Source: Pseudomonadota bacterium (GTDB lineage: Bacteria > Campylobacterota > Campylobacteria > Campylobacterales > Sulfurospirillaceae). From it: a stretch of DNA of 64,000 nt. The stretch's first letter is position 1. Every line of letters begins with the position of its first letter. The translations under genes were made by a program, and so were the position numbers. Where the stretch lies: NCBI GenBank assembly GCA_017860615.1, contig JAGDMU010000008.1, positions 32,011-96,010 on the forward strand. The letters run 5' to 3'. The notes beneath the pieces are model-generated. The model had not been told where the DNA came from and ran no database searches. It saw only the letters and a program-made list of their open reading frames with translations. Positions 36,692-44,522 of the stretch are shown here, piece after piece.

Positions 36692-37200
36692 GTTTCCGCA
36701 CATTTCTCTTTTGCCCATTTATGTTTCAATCCATGAATATAAACAATCAAAATAAAAAACATTGCTGATGTGATTCCAAGTACTAACAAAATCATTGTCT
36801 CTGATGGATCGGTTTCAAGTAAGATGAGCTTTCTCACCAGCACAACAAATGAGATCTCAAGGAAAGTAATCGCATAGTCGAATCCATCTTGAATAAAAAG
36901 TGTTTTGACAATCGCCAAAACAATCAAGACAAACAAACCATCGGTTAAGATGATCTTAATCGAATCAAAATCAAGTGCACCTTGTGAAATGGTAAATGCA
37001 ATCATTTTATAACCAAGACTCACAAAACATTGCCCTAAGTAAACAATCATCATCACAATAAAAATATACCGAGCAATATTGAGTAACTTTAACAAGGTAC
37101 TCTCAACTTTTTGCTCTAAAAATTGATTAAACGTTGAAACTTTCGTTAACAGATTTTCTTCCGATTTCGAATTGGTGTCATTTTCCACAGTGTTCTCCAT
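36679..37200 (-). CDS. PsiE-like membrane protein
   Basis: 173 residues. After a soluble N-terminus of about 35 residues there are four membrane segments, with ARYIFIVMMIVYLGQCFVSL, ILTDGLFVLIVLAIVKTLF, ITFLEISFVVLVRKLILLE and MILLVLGITSAMFFILIVYIH. The order matches the phosphate-starvation-inducible PsiE family, whose function is unknown. It is divergent from the marR-like gene. Confidence 0.72.
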   Translation of the reverse strand: MENTVENDTNSKSEENLLTKVSTFNQFLEQKVESTLLKLLNIARYIFIVMMIVYLGQCFVSLGYKMIAFTISQGALDFDSIKIILTDGLFVLIVLAIVKTLFIQDGFDYAITFLEISFVVLVRKLILLETDPSETMILLVLGITSAMFFILIVYIHGLKHKWAKEKCAETRVE

Positions 37201-37316
37201 AATTCATCATGCCTTCAAAAGGGCGCAAAATTATATAACAATCAAGGTAAAAGAGCTGTTTATACTACGGTGAAAATAATTTTTTTGTTTCATTTTCAAA
37301 AAACACTTGACATTAT

Positions 37317-37345
37317 TACTAATTAGTAATATAATCTCGGCAAAG
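37317..37345 (+). promoter_or_regulatory. Consensus promoter and MarR operator 1
   Basis: TTGACA (37317-37322), 17-bp spacer, TATAAT (37340-37345): a perfect sigma-70 promoter. The spacer holds a 16-bp perfect palindrome ATTACTAATTAGTAAT at 37325-37340, the likely repressor site. Confidence 0.88.
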
Positions 37346-37355
37346 GAAGGAAAAC

Positions 37356-37811
37356 ATGAAACTACGATCTGAAGTTAAAAGCTACGGTGAACGCACGGAT
37401 AAAAGTATGCAGACATGGATACAAATACTCAGAGCCTTTACCAAAATCCGTAACAAAGAGTTGAAGTATATCAACGAATGCGGTTTAACGATGAACCAGT
37501 TTGAAATGTTGGAAGTCCTTTACCATCGTGGCGATTTGCAAGTTGGGGCTATTACAAAACTCATTGAGAGCACTCCAGGTAATGTCACTGTGGTTGTCAA
37601 AAATCTCCTCAGAGATGGCTTAGTTCAGACACTTCCATCGCCTGAAGATAGCCGTGTGCGTATCGTAAGCATTACTGAAGCTGGGAAATCGCTTATCGGT
37701 GGTATGTTTGGAAAACACGCAGCCAATCTCAAGAGTTATTTTGACGTGTTAAGCGAAGAAGAGTTGGTCACCTTGTATGACCTGTTACGAAAACTGCAAA
37801 AAGCGCAATAG
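37356..37811 (+). CDS. MarR-family transcriptional regulator
   Basis: 151 residues. The winged helix has NQFEMLEVLYHRGDLQVGAITKLIESTPGNVTVVVKNLLRDGLV near 46-90 and SPEDSRVRIVSITEAGKSL, the wing. AGGAAGG precedes the ATG. It probably represses itself and the downstream YceI-pirin-CDGSH operon, because the same palindrome stands in front of both. No redox Cys pair is visible, so the inducer is not obvious. Confidence 0.92.
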   Translation: MKLRSEVKSYGERTDKSMQTWIQILRAFTKIRNKELKYINECGLTMNQFEMLEVLYHRGDLQVGAITKLIESTPGNVTVVVKNLLRDGLVQTLPSPEDSRVRIVSITEAGKSLIGGMFGKHAANLKSYFDVLSEEELVTLYDLLRKLQKAQ

Positions 37812-37838
37812 ACTTCGTGTAAGTCTGCTATTTTTTTG
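37810..37838 (+). terminator. Terminator after marR-like gene
   Basis: AGACTT and AAGTCT (37811-37826) pair around CGTGT and are followed by a T7 run at 37831-37837. The second MarR operator lies directly downstream. Confidence 0.75.
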
Positions 37839-37845
37839 CTCAAAT

Positions 37846-37860
37846 ATTACTAATTAGTAA
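37846..37860 (+). promoter_or_regulatory. MarR operator 2
   Basis: TTACTAATTAGTAA at 37847-37860 repeats the operator core seen at 37325-37340 and ends 13 bp before the YceI start. Confidence 0.82.
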
Positions 37861-37873
37861 AAAAGGAACTATT

Positions 37874-38440
37874 ATGAAAATTAAATCTTTACTCGCGTCA
37901 TCTTTGTTGGCAGGAACTGCTCTATTCGCTGGAAATTACAACGTTGATCCTATGCATTCAAGTGCGGATTTTAGTGTTAAACACGCGATGATCTCAACCG
38001 TAAAAGGGAATTTTTCAACATTTAACGGAAGTTTTGTATACGATGAAGCGACCAAAACGCTTAAATCTTTAAATGGAACCATTCAAGCAACTTCCATCGA
38101 TACAGGTATTAAAGACAGAGACGAGCATTTACGCTCAGCCGATCTTTTTGATGTTGCAAAGTACCCAACCATCACGTTTGCATTGGATGAAATCAAAGGT
38201 GATAAAGCCTATGGAAAACTCACCATGAAAGGCGTTACAAAACCTGTTGTTTTAGCTTACGAGAATGGCGGTAGTGCAACGGATCTTTACGGTAACAAGC
38301 GTGTAGGTCTTGGGCTTAGCGGTAAAATCAATCGATCAGACTTTGGTATCACATGGAATAAAGCCCTAGAGACAGGTGGTGTGATCGTGGGTGAAGAGGT
38401 CAAAATCGACGTAGCGTTAGAGGGAATTTTACAAAAATAA
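37874..38440 (+). CDS. YceI-family periplasmic protein 2
   Basis: 188 residues. Signal peptide (MKIKSLLASSLLAGTALFAG), then the classical YceI lipocalin core: YNVDPMHSSADFSVKHAMISTVKGNF, RDEHLRSADLFDVAKYPTITF, MKGVTKPVVL and SDFGITWNKALE. It is much closer to the canonical family than the 160-residue copy at 20543. It likely binds a polyisoprenoid in the periplasm. The MarR operator is 13 bp upstream. Confidence 0.92.
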   Translation: MKIKSLLASSLLAGTALFAGNYNVDPMHSSADFSVKHAMISTVKGNFSTFNGSFVYDEATKTLKSLNGTIQATSIDTGIKDRDEHLRSADLFDVAKYPTITFALDEIKGDKAYGKLTMKGVTKPVVLAYENGGSATDLYGNKRVGLGLSGKINRSDFGITWNKALETGGVIVGEEVKIDVALEGILQK

Positions 38441-38466
38441 TAGCTTTACATGTAAAGGAGTCAATC

Positions 38467-39174
38467 ATGTCATTTACTATTCATAAAGCCAACCAAAGAG
38501 GCATTGCAGAACATGGTTGGCTTCATAGCCGTTTTAGTTTCTCCTTTGCGGAGTATTACAATCCCGCACGTATGGGATTTGGCGCATTACGTGTCATCAA
38601 TGACGACATCGTGGAAGCAGGGCTTGGCTTTGGTATGCACCCGCACCGTGATATGGAGATCATCTCCATCGTCACCAAAGGGGAGCTTGTGCACAAAGAT
38701 TCTTTTGGCAATCATGGTGAAGTTCATGCAGGTGAGATTCAGTACATGAGCGCGGGGGAAGGCGTTTTACACTCCGAATTTGCCTCAAAAGAAGAATCCG
38801 CTGCGCTGTTTCAAATTTGGATACATCCAAACCAAAAAGGTGGCAAGCCACTCTACAATCAACGTGATTTTAGAGATGTGGCCAAAAGCAATCAGTGGGT
38901 AACACTGGTTTCGCCTGATGGTAGAGAGAACTCCATTGCGATCAAACAAGAGGCGTTTATCACCACCACTGAGCTAGAAGAAGGTAAAACAATTTCCTTA
39001 GCACCTTCTAGCTCAAATCGTGGTAAACTCGTACTCGTTGTCGAAGGTGAAATTGAAATCGATGGTGTCGTGCTTGAAAAAAGAGATGAAGTACAGATCA
39101 CAGAAAGTAAAGCCTATGAGCTTAAAGCGTTGAAACCCTCTTGGGTTTTAGTATTTGATGTGCCAATGCACTAA
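38467..39174 (+). CDS. Pirin-family protein
   Basis: 235 residues. The pirin double cupin is evident: HSRFSFSFAEYYNPARMGFGALRVIND, metal ligands in GFGMHPHRDMEIISIV and HGEVHAGEIQYMSAGEGVLHSE. Many bacterial pirins oxidise quercetin or act as redox switches. It is the second gene of the MarR-controlled operon. A TTTACATGTAAA palindrome lies just before its ribosome site. Confidence 0.92.
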   Translation: MSFTIHKANQRGIAEHGWLHSRFSFSFAEYYNPARMGFGALRVINDDIVEAGLGFGMHPHRDMEIISIVTKGELVHKDSFGNHGEVHAGEIQYMSAGEGVLHSEFASKEESAALFQIWIHPNQKGGKPLYNQRDFRDVAKSNQWVTLVSPDGRENSIAIKQEAFITTTELEEGKTISLAPSSSNRGKLVLVVEGEIEIDGVVLEKRDEVQITESKAYELKALKPSWVLVFDVPMH

Positions 39175-39192
39175 ATCAAACAAGGAAATACT

Positions 39193-39405
39193 ATGTCACC
39201 TGTAAAAATGTCGCTCGAAGCCAATAAAAGTTACCACTTCTGTACTTGTGGGAAAAGTGCCAGCACCGTTTTGTGTGATGGCAGCCATAAAGGCTCAGGT
39301 TTTACACCTAAAGCATTTACAGTTACTGAGAGTAAAGAGTATTATCTGTGCGCCTGTAAAAAAAGTGCAAATGCTCCATTTTGCGATGGAAGCCACTCCA
39401 AATAA
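39193..39405 (+). CDS. Double CDGSH iron-sulfur protein
   Basis: 70 residues with two CDGSH zinc-finger-like motifs: CTCGKSASTVLCDGSHKG and CACKKSANAPFCDGSHSK. Each holds a [2Fe-2S] cluster with three Cys and one His, as in mitoNEET relatives. It is the last gene of the MarR-controlled unit and suggests an oxidative or electrophile-related role. Confidence 0.92.
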   Translation: MSPVKMSLEANKSYHFCTCGKSASTVLCDGSHKGSGFTPKAFTVTESKEYYLCACKKSANAPFCDGSHSK

Positions 39406-39418
39406 TTGAATACCCTTT

Positions 39419-39454
39419 GAAAGAGTGGTGAAAAAATTTTCACTGCTCTTTTTC
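39419..39454 (+). terminator. Probable terminator after the CDGSH gene
   Basis: AAAGAGTGGTGAAA and TTTCACTGCTCTTT pair with two mismatches and end in a T5 run. A -10-like TATAAT for the next gene follows shortly after. Confidence 0.6.
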
Positions 39455-39492
39455 GTGTATAATGACGAAAAATAATCAAAGGCTTCTTTTTT

Positions 39493-40407
39493 ATGTCAAA
39501 ACACCCTACCCTACTACAACAATTTCGCTCTTTCTACCACCAAAATCGACTCAATGATCTTGAAATTGCTATCGAATACTTCAGTGTTTTTGGAGGAACG
39601 AGTTGGAATGTCGATACCACCAAACCTCTTTTTGAGCTGATTTCGAGCAAGATTTTAAAAAACTACACCTACATTCATACCGACATTACCAAACTCACGT
39701 ACAGTAACAAACTCTCCCATGCGCTCTTGAGCGCATCTGCCACAGGGGATCGTCGCGTTTATTCTTCCTATAAGCGTGCTCGCCTAAGCCGTGAAGAAGG
39801 CAATGAAGCACTTCATGCGCTTTTGCGCAGCGAACTCATAGAGCTTGAATATTCACTCGAGCGTCCCATGAGAGAAGAAGATGACAACTCTGATAAATTA
39901 AGCTTCATCTCTCCGTTTATGCGCTTTTGGTTTGCTTTTGTTTCACCGTACTATAAAACCATCAAAGAGGGCGATTTTAGTGAAGTTGAAAAAGCATTTT
40001 CAAACCGAGAGCAAGGCTTTAGCGATCTTATTTTTGAAAAACTCTGCCAAGCATTTTTGAAAAAAAGTTTTAGTGAAGATCCTATCGTTGAGATTGGAAG
40101 TTATTGGGATAAAAACGCTGAGATTGATATTTTGGCGAAAACAAAGTCTGGCAAACTGATCGCAGGAAGTTGTAAATACACCAATGCTAAAGTGAAAAAA
40201 ACCGAACTTGCACGCTTGAAAGAGAAATGCACCTTAGCAGAACTCGAACCTGACATGTATGTTATTTTTGGAAAAAATGGCTTTAGTTCAGAACTCAAAG
40301 CGCTCAAAGGAAATGAATTAAAACTCTTTACACTGAAAAGCTTGAAACCACTTGTGGAAGAGATCAAAGAGAAAGAACTCATCCCTTGTGAAGGAAAGAA
40401 GTACTAA
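39493..40407 (+). CDS. DUF234-domain protein without an ATPase domain
   Basis: 304 residues. The middle has an HTH-like part (LSREEGNEALHALLRSELIELEY) and FISPFMRFWFAFVSPYY. The C-terminal third is a PD-(D/E)XK-like fold with EIGSYWDKNAEIDILAKTKSGKLIAGSCKYTN, where E-D-x-E-x-K is visible. These features match the C-terminal half of archaeal-type ATPases (DUF234), but the P-loop half is absent. It may be a stand-alone nuclease-like protein. The role is unknown. Confidence 0.7.
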   Translation: MSKHPTLLQQFRSFYHQNRLNDLEIAIEYFSVFGGTSWNVDTTKPLFELISSKILKNYTYIHTDITKLTYSNKLSHALLSASATGDRRVYSSYKRARLSREEGNEALHALLRSELIELEYSLERPMREEDDNSDKLSFISPFMRFWFAFVSPYYKTIKEGDFSEVEKAFSNREQGFSDLIFEKLCQAFLKKSFSEDPIVEIGSYWDKNAEIDILAKTKSGKLIAGSCKYTNAKVKKTELARLKEKCTLAELEPDMYVIFGKNGFSSELKALKGNELKLFTLKSLKPLVEEIKEKELIPCEGKKY

Positions 40408-40409
40408 AA

Positions 40410-40430
40410 AAAGGGAGAAAACCTCCCTTT
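40410..40430 (+). terminator. Terminator after the DUF234 gene
   Basis: AAAGGGAG (40410-40417) and CTCCCTTT (40423-40430) with a 5-nt loop. Confidence 0.8.
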
Positions 40431-40447
40431 GAAAAACCCCTAAAAAA

Positions 40448-40528
40448 CTACTTTGCTAAAACAACACAGGTTGCCACAAAGGCGATGATCTCAGGGGTGT
40501 ATCTGAAGTAACTCATCCAAATACGCAT
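40448..40528 (-). CDS. Candidate 26-residue membrane micropeptide
   Basis: ATG at 40528 to TAG at 40448-40450. The peptide begins MRIWMSYFRYTPEI and ends in a hydrophobic stretch FVATCVVLAK, compatible with one short membrane helix. AAAAGGATG lies upstream with acceptable spacing. It fills the 176-bp gap between convergent genes. No homologue is known to me, so this may be chance. Confidence 0.4.
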   Translation of the reverse strand: MRIWMSYFRYTPEIIAFVATCVVLAK

Positions 40529-40583
40529 GATGACATCCTTTTGCTATGTGATACGCAAAAGAAGCATTCTTCGTTCCACAGTT

Positions 40584-41558
40584 TCACCTATACTGTTCGT
40601 ACACCTCAATTTTCTCTTGAAGCTTGTTCGCAAGGTATGAATGTGCGTAGCCAAGTTCACTCAAAATGAGCTTTGCCTCATCACGGTATTTTCGTTTTTT
40701 TTCATCATTCCAATGCTTCGGTGGTACTCCAAGATTGGTTATGCGATCGGCTAATTTGACCATAGCAACGCAGTTTTGACGTTGTTTAAGTCGCTCTAGA
40801 CTGTCTCTCATCTGAGCTTCTTTGGAAGGCAGGGTTTTATCTTTCGTAAGGGCAGCAACGCCTTTGGCGATCACTTCCACATTACCTGCAAGTGGGCTCT
40901 GTTTGGTGATAACGGTTGTGGTATCTTCATTCACATCGTGTAAAAGCGCACACGCAATGGCAACATTATTTTCATCATAACTCAAAGGCTCGCAAGTGAT
41001 AGCATTAATAACTTCACCTGCAACGCTTAAAAGGTGCATCGAGTAAGGAAGCCCATGGGGTGTCTTTTGCTCCCCATGAGCACAAAGTGCAAATGCAAGG
41101 TTTTCTTTGAAAAACTCTACACTAAAAAGCTCTTGTGGCAATGTTACCTCTATTTTTGGGACTTTTGGTAAACTTGGAGCTTTGTTTTTTTCAATTTTAG
41201 CGTAGTGCTCTTCCTCTTCATTGTCACTAAAATAGAGCAAATACGTACCTGATTCACACACAAACTCTAACTCTTCATAGTGTTCATGCTCATTTAGCTC
41301 CGCATAAAGATTTACATGTAAAATCTTTGAAATTGAAGAACTGAGTGCATGTTTGACTTTTGCAGGAGGAAGAGGAATGGAGTCTAACTGAAAATACTCC
41401 ACGTAACCCATCGCCCCACCCGCTACATGAAAGTTGATAGTCAAACTTTGTTGTGTGCCCTCTTTGAGATACGCAATTTCAACAAGATTATGAAGTGTAT
41501 AAACTGAGATGACATCACACCCTGCAATATCATTTAAATAAGCCCATTTTTCACACAT
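40584..41558 (-). CDS. HD-domain hydrolase, (p)ppGpp-hydrolase-like
   Basis: 324 residues. The C-terminal half (about 170-310) has the HD order of SpoT/MESH1-like enzymes: HGEQKTPHGLPYSMHLLSVAGEV, CALLHDVNEDTTT and MVKLADRITNLG. The first 150 residues (SVYTLHNLVEIAYLKEG to YYAKIEKN) match nothing I recognise and are acidic. The start at 41558 is supported by a nearby TTTACC/GGTAAA-type sequence but no strong ribosome site. The substrate is inferred from fold only. Confidence 0.75.
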   Translation of the reverse strand: MCEKWAYLNDIAGCDVISVYTLHNLVEIAYLKEGTQQSLTINFHVAGGAMGYVEYFQLDSIPLPPAKVKHALSSSISKILHVNLYAELNEHEHYEELEFVCESGTYLLYFSDNEEEEHYAKIEKNKAPSLPKVPKIEVTLPQELFSVEFFKENLAFALCAHGEQKTPHGLPYSMHLLSVAGEVINAITCEPLSYDENNVAIACALLHDVNEDTTTVITKQSPLAGNVEVIAKGVAALTKDKTLPSKEAQMRDSLERLKQRQNCVAMVKLADRITNLGVPPKHWNDEKKRKYRDEAKLILSELGYAHSYLANKLQEKIEVYEQYR

Positions 41559-41586
41559 ACTTTACCTTTACCTGTAAAGATTGTAA

Positions 41587-41793
41587 CTACTTTTTACACA
41601 GCTCATCAAACCACTTCTCATTCTCCGCTGAACGATTGGTTTTAGAGCGTAAAAGCGTTTCGCGCACTGAAACCAAATCATCCCGTTCTAAAAACTCTAA
41701 CATTGAAAATGAAGAAATAGGAGCATTTGGATCGGATTCTATGAGCATCTCGATTTCTTCTATAAGTGCCATTTTATCGGCATTGTCTTGCAT
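41587..41793 (-). CDS. Small acidic hypothetical protein
   Basis: 68 residues, helical and acidic (EEIEMLIESDPNAP, LEFLERDDLVSVRE). It has no signal peptide or membrane segment. It lies 28 bp before the HD gene on the same strand, so the two may be co-transcribed. I do not recognise the family. Confidence 0.6.
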   Translation of the reverse strand: MQDNADKMALIEEIEMLIESDPNAPISSFSMLEFLERDDLVSVRETLLRSKTNRSAENEKWFDELCKK

Positions 41794-41833
41794 TCATTGA
41801 CCTTTCATTAACAAACTATGATTGGTTTTATTG

Positions 41834-41839
41834 TATAAT
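41834..41839 (+). promoter_or_regulatory. -10 element upstream of the DsbC-like gene
   Basis: TATAAT at 41834-41839, 48 bp before the start. The upstream -35 is poor. Confidence 0.4.
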
Positions 41840-41887
41840 ACCTTACATTTCATGCAGATTATATTCTGTAACTTACAAGGAAAATGA

Positions 41888-42607
41888 ATGAAAAAACAAC
41901 TTTTATGGTTTGTTGCGCTTATTTCTAGCACTCTTTTTGCAGCAACCGACGCACAAATTGTTGAACACTTTAAATCAACGATTCAAGTACCTAATATTAC
42001 TATCGAAGTCGTTTCACGCAAAGGCGTTGATGGCATTGATGGCATGGATTTCGTGACTTTAAATCTTAGCGATGGCTCACGTTCACAAAAACTCAGCATC
42101 TTTACCAAAGATGATTTGATCTTCCCTGATGTTATCAGCATCAAACAAGGCGGAAGCATCAAAGAGATGATGGAGATGGCAGAGCTTCAGAAAAAGCTTT
42201 CAGCACTCTACAAAAAAGAGGAGAAGAAAAACATTGTTTATTTAGGTAATGATCCTAAAAAAGACACGTTAGTGATCTTCACTGATCCAGAGTGTCCTTA
42301 CTGTAGACAAGAGCTTGCTCAAATCGAGCAACGTCTTACAACCAACAACCTCAAACTCATTTTTACACCTGTTCATGAGAGAAGTTCTTTAGAAAAATCA
42401 GTCCTCATCTATAATGAAACAGCCAAAGTAAAAACGGATGCTGAAAAAATCAAAATCTTGAAAAAATACTACGATGAAAACGTCAAGTATGAGCAAAAAA
42501 TCAGCGATGCTGAAGTAGCTCGTATTGATGAACTCAAAAATAAATACTTTGGTGCAGGCATCAAAGGTGTACCATTCATCGTAAAAGAAAAAGAGCTTTT
42601 AAAATAA
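41888..42607 (+). CDS. DsbC/DsbG-like periplasmic thiol protein
   Basis: 239 residues with a signal peptide (MKKQLLWFVALISSTLFA). The thioredoxin fold starts near residue 118, and the active site is Cys136-Pro-Tyr-Cys139 in FTDPECPYCRQEL. A cis-Pro loop is present in GVPFIV. The N-terminal 110 residues may be a dimerisation domain as in DsbC. It probably reduces or isomerises disulfides in the periplasm. Confidence 0.85.
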   Translation: MKKQLLWFVALISSTLFAATDAQIVEHFKSTIQVPNITIEVVSRKGVDGIDGMDFVTLNLSDGSRSQKLSIFTKDDLIFPDVISIKQGGSIKEMMEMAELQKKLSALYKKEEKKNIVYLGNDPKKDTLVIFTDPECPYCRQELAQIEQRLTTNNLKLIFTPVHERSSLEKSVLIYNETAKVKTDAEKIKILKKYYDENVKYEQKISDAEVARIDELKNKYFGAGIKGVPFIVKEKELLK

Positions 42608-42666
42608 TTCTTGCCTTTATATCCCGCTTTTTAAAGGCGGGATAACTCTATTTCAAAGAGGTTGGT

Positions 42667-43803
42667 ATGCCACAAATCGTCCTTTTTGCTATCATCGCTT
42701 TTTTACTGGTTATCTGCGTGATCCTCTATTTTCGCCTTCAAAAACTCCAAACAAGACCAACAAAATCACAACATGCTGCTTTGCACGAAGAAGAGATATT
42801 TCAAACAATGCCTCTGCCCATCGTTTACAAAAAAAATGGAAACTGGCATACCAATAAAGCCTTCTCACACGCTTTTGGTGCCATGAGCAAAGAAAATACC
42901 GAACTATTAATCATGCTTCCTAAAAACGGTGAACACTCTTGTGAACTTCAATTTGACAATGGCATTGTCAAACAAACACTTATCTATACGGCACCTCTTT
43001 TAGGTTCATCGGGGGATTTTGTCGCCATCGTCGTAGACATCGCACACCTACAAAAAAGCAAAGCGTTGTTATTGCACCAAAAAGAACGATTAGAACTTGC
43101 ACTTGAAGGATGTGATGAAGCCCTATGGGATTGGGATCTTAAAAGTGAAGTTGTTTTTTACGCTCCAAAATGGAAACAAATTATGGGGTATGAAGCCACT
43201 GAAAATCCTTCAACCCTCGCTTCATGGCTCAATTTAGTACACTCTAAAGATATGGCACTCGTGAATGAACGCCTTAAAACGCATCTGGATGGCAAGAGCG
43301 AACACTTTGAAGTCGATCATCGTATCCGTCAAAGTGAACCTCTGCGTTGGGTTAATGTTCGAGGTCGTATCATTCGAGGAAAAAATGAACATGCTATCCG
43401 TATGGTTGGAACAATCCGCGATGTGACAGAGCATAAAGCACACGAGGTTAAGGAACGCTTTGAACATGATCGTTTTATCGCTTTTGTTGAGCATATCCCA
43501 GCACTCTCTTTTATCAAGAATGCACATGGAAACTATCTGTATATGAATCAAGCATACCAGCAGTTTTTGGGATTTAAAACATGGAAAAACAGAAGTGCTG
43601 CGGATCTTTTTGATGCACAGACGGCTCATGAAATTGCTGAAACAGATCGCCTCTCCCTCTATGAAGGCATTACGCAACATGAGATAACGTTACCCACTTC
43701 GGAAGGTCTCAAAAGTTCTTTTCATCTTTATAAATTCCTCATCGATGAAGAGGGTGAAAAATTGCTCTGTGGTTTTTGCATTAACAAACCATTCAGAGAG
43801 TAG
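42667..43803 (+). CDS. Membrane-anchored PAS-domain protein
   Basis: 378 residues. One N-terminal membrane segment (IVLFAIIAFLLVICVILYF) is followed by two or three PAS modules. The central one has LELALEGCDEALWDWDLKSEVVFYAPKW and WVNVRGRIIRGKNEHAIRMVGTIRDVTE, a PAS-PAC unit; the last has HIPALSFIKNAHGNYLYMNQAYQQFLG. No kinase, cyclase or HTH domain follows. It lies 38 bp before the two-component pair and may feed signals to that kinase. Confidence 0.82.
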   Translation: MPQIVLFAIIAFLLVICVILYFRLQKLQTRPTKSQHAALHEEEIFQTMPLPIVYKKNGNWHTNKAFSHAFGAMSKENTELLIMLPKNGEHSCELQFDNGIVKQTLIYTAPLLGSSGDFVAIVVDIAHLQKSKALLLHQKERLELALEGCDEALWDWDLKSEVVFYAPKWKQIMGYEATENPSTLASWLNLVHSKDMALVNERLKTHLDGKSEHFEVDHRIRQSEPLRWVNVRGRIIRGKNEHAIRMVGTIRDVTEHKAHEVKERFEHDRFIAFVEHIPALSFIKNAHGNYLYMNQAYQQFLGFKTWKNRSAADLFDAQTAHEIAETDRLSLYEGITQHEITLPTSEGLKSSFHLYKFLIDEEGEKLLCGFCINKPFRE

Positions 43804-43841
43804 GTGTATCATTATTTCAGACAAATTCTAAGGACACCCCA

Positions 43842-44522
43842 ATGCAGCCCAATCTTTTAATGATCGAGGATGATGTCGAACTAGCAGAAATTTTATGCAA
43901 TTTTTTAAAACGCTATAACATCACCGTAACCAATTACGATGACCCATACCTTGGTATTAGTGCCTTAAGCCTTACAAAATATGACCTACTCATTCTTGAC
44001 CTCTCATTACCAGGAATGGATGGACTGGAAATTTGCAAAGAGGTACGCACTAAAAGTGATATACCTATTATCATCTCCTCCGCTCGTAGTGATTTAGAAG
44101 ATAAAATTGTAGGGCTAGAACTAGGTGCGGATGACTACCTCCCAAAACCTTATGAGCCTAAAGAACTTTATGCGCGTATTATGAGTGTGCTCAGGCGTTA
44201 TAAAAAAAGTAATTCTCCTCATGAAGAAGTGACAAATTCCGTACTTATTCTCAAAGAAGAGAGCCATACCATTTTTTTTAACAATACACCCCTCACGCTT
44301 ACACCCGCTGAATACGATGTTCTTGCACACCTTATCAAAAAAAACAACTGTGTCGTTTCACGAACGGAGTTACTCAACAGTGCGCTTAGCCTTAATGAAG
44401 ACAATGAAAGCAGAAGCTTAGATGTTCTTATTAGCCGTATTCGTACTAAATTAGGAGAGAGTTCAAAAGAGCCTAAATTGATTCACTCGGTACGAGGCAT
44501 TGGATACAGGCTTCAAGCATGA
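43842..44522 (+). CDS. OmpR-family response regulator
   Basis: 226 residues. Receiver residues 1-115 have Asp10, Asp11, the phosphoacceptor Asp53 in LLILDLSLPGMDG, and Lys in YLPKPYEPKEL. The OmpR winged helix at 130-225 has LTPAEYDVLAHLIKKNNCVVSRTELL and DVLISRIRTKLGE. It overlaps the kinase by 4 nt. Confidence 0.94.
   Translation: MQPNLLMIEDDVELAEILCNFLKRYNITVTNYDDPYLGISALSLTKYDLLILDLSLPGMDGLEICKEVRTKSDIPIIISSARSDLEDKIVGLELGADDYLPKPYEPKELYARIMSVLRRYKKSNSPHEEVTNSVLILKEESHTIFFNNTPLTLTPAEYDVLAHLIKKNNCVVSRTELLNSALSLNEDNESRSLDVLISRIRTKLGESSKEPKLIHSVRGIGYRLQA

Noticed and set aside
37231..37243. TATATAACAAT as a ModE box upstream of marR/psiE-like genes
   Set aside because: Only one half-site is present; nothing resembling the left half occurs at the right distance.
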